A stretch of DNA of 64,000 nt, taken from positions 22,435,150 through 22,499,149 of the forward strand of contig OX326960.1 of the NCBI GenBank assembly GCA_946800325.1, given 5' to 3'. Origin of the DNA: Luzula sylvatica. Its lineage: Eukaryota; Streptophyta; Magnoliopsida; Poales; Juncaceae. This document shows, in pieces, positions 55,839 to 64,000 of the stretch (position 1 is the stretch's first letter; every line of letters begins with the position of its first letter). Below the pieces are notes generated by a model, which was given only the letters and a program-made list of their open reading frames with translations, was not told the origin of the DNA and searched no databases. The translations under genes and the position numbers were made by a program.

Positions 55839-58006
55839 GTAGTACCCTATAATCTCCAATTATTGTTCAAATATCGATCACACATTAACATTGAAATATG
55901 CCACACATCACTTCTAATAAAATATCTTTTCAAATACATATGTAAGGGACCAGATCATACATTAGCTATTATTACAGGAAATACCACTTCAATAAATGCA
56001 TCCAATCAACGAAATGAAATAGAGATTAATGAAATAAAAAATTATCTCGATTGTCGATATATCACACCACATGAAGCAATGTGGAGGATTCATCAATACA
56101 ATATTCATCACCGAATGCCTAGCATAGAAAGACTACGGATACATATGCCCAATATGAACAACGTAATTTTTGAGGATGGACAGAACATGGAAGAATCAAT
56201 AACATACGAAAATATCAGTAAAACTATGTTAACTGAGTGGTTTCAACTGAATAGGATAGACACTTTTGCGAGAACGTTAAAATATATTGAAATTCCCGAG
56301 CATTATTCGTGGAATAGGAAACATAGATACTGGAAACCAAGACAAAATCAACATAAAATTGGTTGAATGTATCACGTGCCCAATTGTTCGGGACATATAT
56401 ATACTATTTATGAATGCTCCTAAATGTTGCACGAGGATGCACTTCTTTCGAACAACTGCGAACAGTTAATGGCACCATTTACGAAACACATAGACAAGCA
56501 TGTAGTGCATTAGGTTTCCTAGAAAACGACAATGAATGGTTACATGCAATGCAAGATGCAACCATCTGGGCTACGTCACCACAACTGCGCCATTTATTTA
56601 TTCGTATATTACTAAACTGCGAAGTATCAGGCCCACTCAAATTGTTCACTAATTGTTGGCAACAAATGGGAGATGATTACACATACGCATCACACATGCA
56701 ATTACCCCATGATCAAATTAAAAATTTGATACTTCTAGACATTGAAAAAATACTATTCCGAAATAATTTCTGTTTATCCACATATTCTCTTCCAACTCCC
56801 CAAGAAGTATCTCTTGCTGACACCACGAATAAATTAATAGCTGAAGAATTGTTGTTCAATAGCACAGTAACCATGAACGAAGCAATATCGATGTATGAAC
56901 ATTTAAATGATTCCGAAAAAATGATATATGAAGCAGTAATTTCATCCGTACATCGAGAGAACGGCAATATTTTCTTCGTATATGGGTACGGTGGCACAGG
57001 CAAAACATTTCTCTGGCGCGCAATTGTTGAAACTTTGCGTGCCCAAAACAAAATAGTTTTGCCCGTTGCTTCATCTGCATTAGCAGCCCTTTTAGTACCT
57101 CACTCGATGACCGCTCATTCGCGCTTCAAAATACCCATCGAAATAAACAATGAGTCAACGTGTAATATCAAAAAGGGTTCGAATTTAACAGAACTTATAA
57201 AAAAATGTTCACTAATAACATGGGATGCGGCACCCATGAATCATCGAAATTGCTTCGAAGCTCTTCATAGAACATTAACAAACCTATTATCACCAAATAA
57301 TCTTATTGCACAAAATAAACCATTTGGCGGGAAAACAATCCTTTAAGGGGGAGACTTCCGTCGAACATTACCGATCGTTCCTAACGGATCAAGACACGAA
57401 ACATTGAACGCATCAATTGCAAGATCAACACTATGGTCATGTTTTAGACAATTTCGACTTACTCGAAACATGCGACTTATGCAGCCCAACTTAACAACTG
57501 AACAAATACAAGTTGCCACTGAATTTAATGAATGGTTACTTCGTTTAGGCAACGGTACTCTTGAGGGAATAAATTTATATAAATCTGAATACAATAATTG
57601 GATAGAAATTTCCAACGACATACTAATTCATACAAATGGAAATAAGAAAGATGCGATCATAAACGAAATATATCCGAATCTAATAATATCGTATAATAAC
57701 ATAGAATATTTAAAAGAAAGAGCTATTTTGGCACCAACTAATAACGATGTGGCAAAATTAAATGAAATGATTCTAAACAGAATACCAGGAAATTCAACAA
57801 CATACTACAGTTATGATACGTTATGCGACAGTTCGATGTCACAAGAGGAATTAGAAGCACTTTATCCGATAGAATTCGTGCATTCACTGCGACCAAATAG
57901 CACACCGTATCATGAATTAATTTTAAACTTAAAAAGGGTGTACCCATCATACTTCTTCGTAATATCGATCAACCAAACAGATTATGCAACGGCACAAGAT
58001 TAATAG
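55839..58006 (+). pseudogene. Helitron Rep C-terminal part and PIF1-type helicase
   Basis: Continues the frame cut at 35657 (VPYNLQLLFKYRSHINIEIC). The two catalytic tyrosines are in KYLFKYICKGPD (55930-55965). A stop at 56364 and a frame change follow in the stretch matching MYHVP.NCSGHIY. The helicase runs from about 56414, with Walker A GYGGTGKT (56985-57008). The Walker B-type motif reads TWDAAPM where the family has WDEAPM, so the catalytic glutamate is lost. An in-frame TAA at 57344 interrupts FGGKTIL*GGDFRRTLP. A frameshift near 57940 precedes the hAT-like insertion at 58007. Dead copy. Confidence 0.88.
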
Positions 58007-59162
58007 CATGGTTCGTAATATCGGCCGAGATAAAAAAAACTCGGCCGATATTCTCGGACTCGGTGGCCACCGAGCCGATTTTGCCCCGATAAAATCGGAT
58101 CCGAGTAACCGAATTTTTTTTTTTTTTTTTTTTTTAATTTTTTTTTTAAGAAAGTTGTCTAAGCATCGAATGGAAATGATTGAGGAAGGTAACTGTTGGG
58201 ATCTATTGGGATCTAGTTGTTTTTTGTTTGATAAATTAGAGAGGAGGATGAAGAATAAATGAAGTTAAGTATAACAATGGAAGATTAAGTTGGGGAAGAT
58301 GAAATGATGAATGAGTGCGATTTTGGTTCTTGTGCAGGAAATGATGAAAAAAGTCAAGTATGATTTTATGTGAACAATATTCATAGATTGTTGTGTATAA
58401 ATAATTAAATTGTTATTACTCACATGCTTTAAAATATGCACATCAGATTCATTGATTAATTAATAACATCTCAAAAAACACCCATATAAAACCATGTTAT
58501 TTATTTTTATTAAATATTATTCTATCATTAAATATTAAATTTTCTACACAAAGTTATTTATTTTCAATTTTTTTTTCAATCATTTTGTTTAGAAATCATC
58601 TATGATCCGATTCGAACTTTCAAAACTACGTTATTTATTATGTTATGTTTTAATTTGAGTTTTTATTAGTTGAATTTGTTCTTATAATGTTTGCCAATTT
58701 TAAAAATATTTATTTTGTGTTTTTCTATTTTTCGATTTTTTTATCAACAGTCCGATTTTTTTTTCAAATCGTCCCTTCGACTCAATGATGAACATTTTCG
58801 ACAATACAAATTTACAAGTGTATTTTCCTCCTCATGATCAATATGAGGATGATAATTATACAATGCAACCCGTTCGTCACAGTTTTTGGTAGTAGAAATT
58901 TTTAATGTACTGATTTTGTTATGTAATGTAATTTTTTTAATGTAGTAATTTGGATTTTATAAGTTGAATTTGTGTGTATCAAGTTTATGAATGTTTATCT
59001 ATTTTTAATATAATTATTTTTATTTTTTTTCTATTTTTTCCGATTTTTTTACTCACAATCCGATTTTTTTTTTTGACTCGGCCGAGTCTTGTCCGAGTCG
59101 ACCGAGTCCCGAGTCTCCGGAGCCAACCGAGTCCGATTCCGAGTCCGATATTCAGAACCATG
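58007..59162. mobile_element. hAT-like non-autonomous element in the Helitron helicase
   Basis: Ends catggttcgtaatatcgg and (reverse complement) catggttctgaatatcgg. It is flanked by attaatag (57999-58006) and attaataa (59163-59170), a 7/8 match to an 8-bp duplication. GAGTCGG/CCGACTC repeats fill both arms. It interrupts [13 protein letters not shown] of the helicase. No transposase. Confidence 0.83.
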
Positions 59163-59589
59163 ATTAATAATAACTAATCTTGCAAGCAAAATAATCGAAG
59201 CGCAAATTATGACGGGTAACAAAGCAGGAAAGACAGCTTATATACCGAGAGTTGTTTTTAATGTAAAAAATTTTAAATGGTCATTTGTGCTAAAAAGGAA
59301 CCAATTTCCAATACGTACATGTTACGCAATGACTATAAACAAAAGTCAAGGACAAACACTCAAAAAAGTTGGTGTGCACTTGCCAAGGCTTGTATTTTCC
59401 CACGGCCAACTCTATGTAGCACTGTCGCGCGCAACATCAAGAGAAGGATTAAAAGTACTGATAGAAAATCCTAATAATGAATATCCAAATTATACACAAA
59501 ATGTTGTGTTCGCTGAAATTTTCTCCGACATAGGTATTCATCATTCATTTTGCATAAACGCATCCGGAAATGGATTGCGAATTTCATAA
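59163..59589 (+). pseudogene. Helitron helicase C-terminal part
   Basis: Reads [36 protein letters not shown] (helicase motif V), then [20 protein letters not shown] (motif VI) to a stop at 59587. This piece is itself undamaged. It is the last coding part before the Helitron 3' end. Confidence 0.9.
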
Positions 59590-60081
59590 ACGTAGGTTCG
59601 TATATTTTACAAACTGATATTAATACTTTCCCTCTTTCATATACATAAATAATAGATGCTGCCCCAACAGAAACTGACGCAATTGGCATCGCTAACTAAA
59701 AAGATGGAAAATCCTCAAGTTTTGAGCTGTGATTTGAAGATGTGAACTCTGCCAACACATTAAAATATGACACAGATATGGTAGATATATACATACTACA
59801 TGTATATAGATAAACGTTATGTGCGGTAATCACTAATTTATGTCAAAAGTGTGTGTGTTTTGTAATATACTGTCATATGCATGGATCTCTCCACTTTTGG
59901 CATCCCTATGATCGGTTGCTTTTGATGTCCATACATATATCTTGAGTAAATAATATATTTTCACAACCATATATGATTTTAGTAATCGTGCATAATCGTG
60001 CATATACTTTGTGTAAATATTTAGTGACCTAAGTGTTTTCGTGCGATAGTTCATTTGCATATTATGGAGAGAGCTCACCGA
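59590..60081 (+). other. Helitron 3' non-coding tail
   Basis: AT-rich, no ORF supported. It leads to the terminal hairpin. Confidence 0.6.
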
Positions 60082-60104
60082 AGCGGGGCGAGGGTCCGCT
60101 CTAG
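60082..60104 (+). mobile_element. Helitron 3' terminus
   Basis: Stem AGCGG/CCGCT (60082-60086 with 60096-60100) and a 9-nt loop are directly followed by CTAG (60101-60104), then T in the host. This matches the A|T insertion preference of Helitrons. Confidence 0.82.
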
Positions 60105-60339
60105 TTAGATTTAAAACACAAAACTTTCAGAATAAAAATTGGCAAAATTGTTTATGCAAATTATCATAAATTGAGAGTAAAACGATACAAAAATAATAAA
60201 TATAGAGGAATTTTTTTTTATCATTAGATTTAATTGTTGGTACAAATTATTAACATAAATCATTATTAATAGTACTAATCCCTCTCATTGGGCCGTAAAA
60301 TCCCGCTTCCACGTCGCATTTACTGTAGCGTCGTAGTTA
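60105..60339. other. AT-rich spacer
   Basis: Ordinary AT-rich sequence; it becomes GC-richer from 60290. No gene seen. Confidence 0.5.
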
Positions 60340-60660
60340 CTGTAGCTCCTCTAAATATAATCCCTTCCTTTCCTCTCCTCTCGCTCTCATTCTCTCTCAG
60401 ATTCTCTCAGAAGAACACGGCGAAGAAAGGGGGGCCAAACGCTGGCGCAATCAAGTCGGTTCCTTCACGGCCAGAAGGCGATTGCTCGGACACGGCGATT
60501 GCTCGGATAGAAAAGCGACTGAAACCCTAGCGATGCGGGGAAGCACGCTCTACCGACGAAGCAGCAGACGGGATGGCGGTCTTCTCTCCTCTCTCTGATC
60601 GTCGCGGATTGAGGTTAACTCGCACGAGTTGTCACGCTGAAGCACGACATGGCAGGTTTT
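60340..60660 (+). promoter_or_regulatory. Promoter-like and first-exon-like region
   Basis: A TATA-like 'ctaaatataat' (60352-60362) is followed by a long CT-rich tract (60363-60410) and GC-rich sequence ending in cag|gttttt (60655), a possible splice donor. This is the layout of a plant promoter with a leader exon. Small frames (60288-60530, 60534-60597) match no family. No downstream coding exon is recognised up to 64000, so it is either the front of a gene lying beyond the window or another stranded gene front. Confidence 0.4.
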
Positions 60661-61007
60661 TCCCTTTTTTGTATGTTGTTTTGTTTTTATTCGATTCGAA
60701 CGGGTTTAGTGATGTTTTTTTTGTGCTAATTTTGCTTAGATTGTTCTCAATTCTTCCGTAGTTTCGATTTTTGAGTCTCTTGAAATCATTTATCAGAAAT
60801 CATGACAATAAATCGTGTTATGATTGTTATTTAAGTGTCTTCAGATTTTGTTCTTCGTTTGTGTGTGACCAATTCAAATTAATTATCAATAAAGATTTAT
60901 TAAATTTACTGACTAATTTTCCCAAATTGTATTTTCAGGATTTTGATATAATTGTTGCTTGGTTATTAATTAAATCGATAGTTGGAAATTTTTCTTTCTT
61001 CAAGTGA

Positions 61008-61456
61008 AGTGAAACCATAATAGGAATTTACAACGTGATGTTGAGCGGTGAATCAGAAAACCACAGGGGCTAAAATGAAAAAAGAAACCCGTCTTGGTGA
61101 TGAAGTGGCAGAAGAGAATCATGTATTTTCGAACTAGAAACTCAAGAACTTGGTTATGACTGTTGTCCCCATGAATTTTCGAGGTCGATTACAGATTTTT
61201 AAATTATATTTTACGCAATTTCTCTTTCACGTCCCTAAAGTAACAAAAATTACATAAATAAACACGCAGTTGTTCCAAGCTTTTGTCGGCGTGAAGTTTA
61301 GAAAAATAAACGGATATTATAACAAATTATTAGGAGAAGATTCCAATGAAAACTTTTTTGTACACTCGACCGAGAAATGCCAGCGTTAGATCAGTAAGGT
61401 TGGACTTTTAATATACATAGCGATTTTTGGTTTAATCCGTGATAATTTTTATTATT
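61008..61456. other. AT-rich non-coding stretch
   Basis: No gene or clear repeat seen. Confidence 0.5.
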
Positions 61457-61642
61457 TTACGGGGCTCTAATTCTAGCATTTTTTTGGGCATTTTTCAGGC
61501 GGCTTTCGTCACCGACTTTGCGCTGCGCCGTGATATTTTTGCTGCGAAACAGATCGAGCCGAGGTGCTTCGAGTGACATGTCATCGATAGTGGCCATTTG
61601 CATGTTTTCATCCTCATTTCTCAAAAATGAAAATAATAACAC
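61457..61642 (-). repeat. Single copy of the EAPRLDLF coding-like fragment
   Basis: The minus strand reads MQMATIDDMSLEAPRLDLFR, then NITAQRK. The same peptide pattern (VSIEAPRLDLFRCNNCTAQRKL) ends the tandem array at 15925-16335. The shared block is also visible as 'cgaagcacctcggctcga'. It is likely a fragment of a repeated coding sequence; family unknown. Confidence 0.6.
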
Positions 61643-61799
61643 TTACCCGTAATTGGAAGGTGAGATTGCAAGTTATCGAGTAATGGAAGAGTAAACATAA
61701 ACAGGTCAATGAGTTGAAGTTGAGGTAATGGAAGATGTGGAATTCAGGGGTACATATAATTTTCGATTAGACGGATTAGGTGTTAATTAGGAAAAAATG

Positions 61800-61995
61800 T
61801 TCATTTATGGATATCTTGGGGTTAATTTTATATTTCTTGAAATTATAGGGGTGTTCTCCATAATTTCAGAAATTATGGGGTTATTTCTGATAATTTGAAA
61901 AACAATAGGATATGTGTGATACTTTCCAGAAATTTTAGGGGTATAATTAATATTTTTCTAAAATATAGGGGTATATTTGGTATTTTATAAAATTA
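61800..61995 (+). repeat. 30-bp tandem repeat (GGGGT units)
   Basis: G-rich starts at 61818, 61848, 61877, 61907 (decayed), 61938 and 61968, a period of 29-31 bp, each followed by 'tatatttggtatttt' or a variant. Confidence 0.75.
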
Positions 61996-62479
61996 TTACA
62001 TGATACTTTCAGTTATTATTATTTTTTAAAATAAAATAAATGAGCGAAAAATTGTTACAACAATGGCTGGACCAAGAACTTGAAGTGACGGTCCACATTC
62101 ATGAAGTTCGATACAAATAAGAGAAACAAAAATCAATTGTAAGTTTCATTTTTTATTAATTAATTTATTTATTTTCACAAAAAAATATTAAATTTTCAAA
62201 TAATTAAATTTATTATTAAAAAGTTAAAGGTGCGTCGCAATCACAGAGGAACTATCGATGCTAAAACAAGAACACAGTCCTAGCAGGGGTAAAAATGGAA
62301 ATTCTCGATAATTAATTTTAGTATCCTTTAAGCTTTTCAAATAATTAAAAATGGAAATTCTCGATAATAAATATGACATTTGTGGTTTTTAGAATGGTAA
62401 ATATGTAAATCCGCCAAGTATGGTCTAACTTTTGCACAAACCCATTGTTTGGTAATGATTTATTCCCGAGTTTGTCAAA

Positions 62480-62640
62480 AAATAATTTCATATTTCTTAA
62501 TTTTTAAGATTATTTATATACTTCCCAGATAAAGCTACTTTGTAATTTTCGTATTTACTTGGTGTATGAGTGTAGGGTTTGTTTTGGTTATCAAGTATAC
62601 ATGGGCCTCTTTGTAATTTTTCCATATTTTTATTTTTCAG
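62480..62640 (+). repeat. Diverged copy of the 30-bp array
   Basis: 'taatttttaagattatttatatacttccca' here and 'taatttttagggttatttatatgcttccca' at 63333 are homologous, and the following 'ataaagcta..tttgtaattttc' also matches, so this is a partial duplicate of the array at 63100-63560. Confidence 0.65.
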
Positions 62641-63099
62641 AACTAATATACTCAAGTATGTGAATGCACTCACTTAAGTAAATTGAATTAACTTAAATTG
62701 TTAATTTTGATTTTAGGTTATTTGGGCATAAGTATCGGTGGTGGATGTAGAGAGAAGGCGATGGCTCATCAATACCAGTCATATGACCAAAATTCTGAAA
62801 TATGGGCAACGGTGAAGTAATTCTCACATACATTTTCTTCATTCTTGGTTTTCAAGGTTTATGAAACTGGCTATTTATCAGATTTTTGTCTTTCTTAGTT
62901 TGCTACATTAAAAAAATTACATGTAAAGTTTTCCACTCGACGATTATGGTAAATACAATAATTAATAACAATAGTTGTTACTATTTTCCGAGTTAAAAAA
63001 TTATAAATATTTTGATTGTGAATAATTTCAGAAATAAACATATTTTCTAACGATCTCAGTTCATGAAGTTTCATAACTTTTTACCATTTTGTATTTTTG

Positions 63100-63560
63100 A
63101 AGGGTATATCCCATATTTTCGCTATTTGTAAGACTTATCATTCCATTTATTGTATTTTCAAGGTTATAATTTATATTTCTGGATCTTGAAACGACAGTTT
63201 TGAAAATTTCAATTTTCCAGGGATCTGTTTGATATTTTTTAAGTATTATACAAGTATTTTTACATTATGTTTCCTTTAATGGGGTTATTTTTGACATTCA
63301 CTTTTTACGTGTTTTCATAATTTCATATTTCCTAATTTTTAGGGTTATTTATATGCTTCCCATGTTTAATAAAGCTAAGTTTGTAATTTTCATATTTTCA
63401 AAGATATATTTGATATATTCAGATCTTGAAGGATAATTTTGCAATTTTAAACTTTTCGAGGGGTCTGCTTGCTATTTTCAAATATTGTATGGCTATTTCT
63501 TTCATTTTCTGTTTTTACTGGAGTACTTTTTGATATTTTTATATTTTACAAAATTTTCTT
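63100..63560 (+). repeat. Long decayed 30-bp tandem array
   Basis: Phase marks (aggg/aagg/gggg and decayed forms) fall near 63160, 63190, 63220, 63250, 63281, 63311, 63341, 63371, 63401, 63431, 63460, 63490 and 63520, a strict 30-bp spacing over about 13 units, although individual units are strongly diverged. The shared core is roughly 'ggggtatatttgatatttt'. Confidence 0.7.
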
Positions 63561-64000
63561 TTTTGATATTTTCTTTTTTTCATAAACTAATTAATTCTTT
63601 ATTTTATTTTGTAGTTTAATGCTCTAATGTTTTGAATGTTTAGGGTTTGATCAGCGATGTGAGTTTTCAGATCTTAAAAATATTGTATGCTTAATCTTCA
63701 TTATAATCATCATTGTGGGAAAGTACTAAAACGAATTTCGTTGTTAAGATGTTTTGTTCGCATTTGTTTTGCATGTTCGGGAAGATATGATTCTTGGGAT
63801 GTGCCATATCTCAAAATAAATTTCAGATCCGATGGTGATGAAGATTGATGAAAGAAAAAATTTAGGAAAACAAATAGTCAAATTTTTTTGTTTGTAATTT
63901 AACGACTATTACCGGTTTTTATGTTTTGTTCATGCGATAAATACAATGACCAAAATAATAATTTAACACGCAACGCTTCATCTCTGCGTGAGAATAAAAA
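63561..64000. other. AT-rich right edge of the window
   Basis: No gene supported. Confidence 0.5.

Larger units (their letters stand above)
33390..60104 (+). mobile_element. Helitron, plus strand, host of all nested insertions
   Basis: Coding remnants in order: zinc finger and Rep (33810-35657), Rep tyrosines and helicase (55839-58006), helicase C-terminus (59163-59589), then the 3' hairpin and CTAG at 60082-60104. Removing the Copia element (35663-55838 plus one TSD) and the hAT-like element (58007-59162 plus one TSD) rejoins the reading frames. The net Helitron is about 5.4 kb from 33390; the true 5' end is unresolved. Stops and frameshifts show it is dead. Confidence 0.85.

Overview
The window is a stretch of a dicot-like plant nuclear genome. 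The evidence is spliced genes with GT..AG introns, a group IIIb bHLH gene, a wall-associated receptor kinase (WAK) and many plant-type transposable elements; the species cannot be told. Only two genes look intact: a four-exon bHLH transcription factor (1700-2837, + strand, 306 aa) and a five-exon WAK-like receptor kinase (12051-15394, + strand, 705 aa). Most of the rest is mobile or decayed DNA.

Layout. 0-3 kb: two foldback elements of one family in opposite orientation, then the bHLH gene. 3.5-11.7 kb: two decayed copies of the WAK 5' flank (3470-5220 and 10770-11745), an internally deleted Helitron on the minus strand (3' end 7661, Rep fragment near 8.2-8.7 kb) and AT-rich DNA. 12-32.5 kb: a tandem duplication of the WAK and its flanks. 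Copy 1 is intact. Copy 2 (26535-30220) has frameshifts and lost its kinase domain. The 3' flank of copy 1 is split by a 5.7-kb transposon (about 16902-22627) that carries the front ends of two host genes (a METTL5-like methyltransferase and a kinesin) facing each other around a 118-bp satellite array. Uninterrupted flank sequence in copy 2 acts as the empty site.

33.4-60.1 kb: one plus-strand Helitron (zinc finger, HUH Rep with two tyrosines, PIF1-type helicase, 3' hairpin and CTAG at 60101-60104) broken by nested insertions, most with readable target-site duplications. A minus-strand Copia element (35663-55838, TSD gtagt) sits in the Rep domain. It contains a 1.9-kb TRIM-like element (35885-37812, TSD catct), a PIF/Harbinger element (38561-42447, TSD taa) with its own inserted element, a solo LTR (53881-54503, TSD gactt), and a young 8.2-kb LTR element (44387-52593, TSD tctca) that has a Copia-like gag and a second ORF but no pol. 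A hAT-like element (58007-59162) breaks the helicase. 60.1-64 kb has no intact gene: a promoter-like GC-rich stretch, a shared coding-like fragment and decayed 30-bp repeats.

The most unusual signal is shared by three otherwise different LTR families: arrays of paired short palindromes with arms GT(C/G)CGT..ACG(C/G)AC around a family-specific core (CATG in the Copia element, TCGA or close variants in the two others), placed upstream of a TATA-like box. The young gag-only element repeats the array a second time, inside, just upstream of its second ORF.
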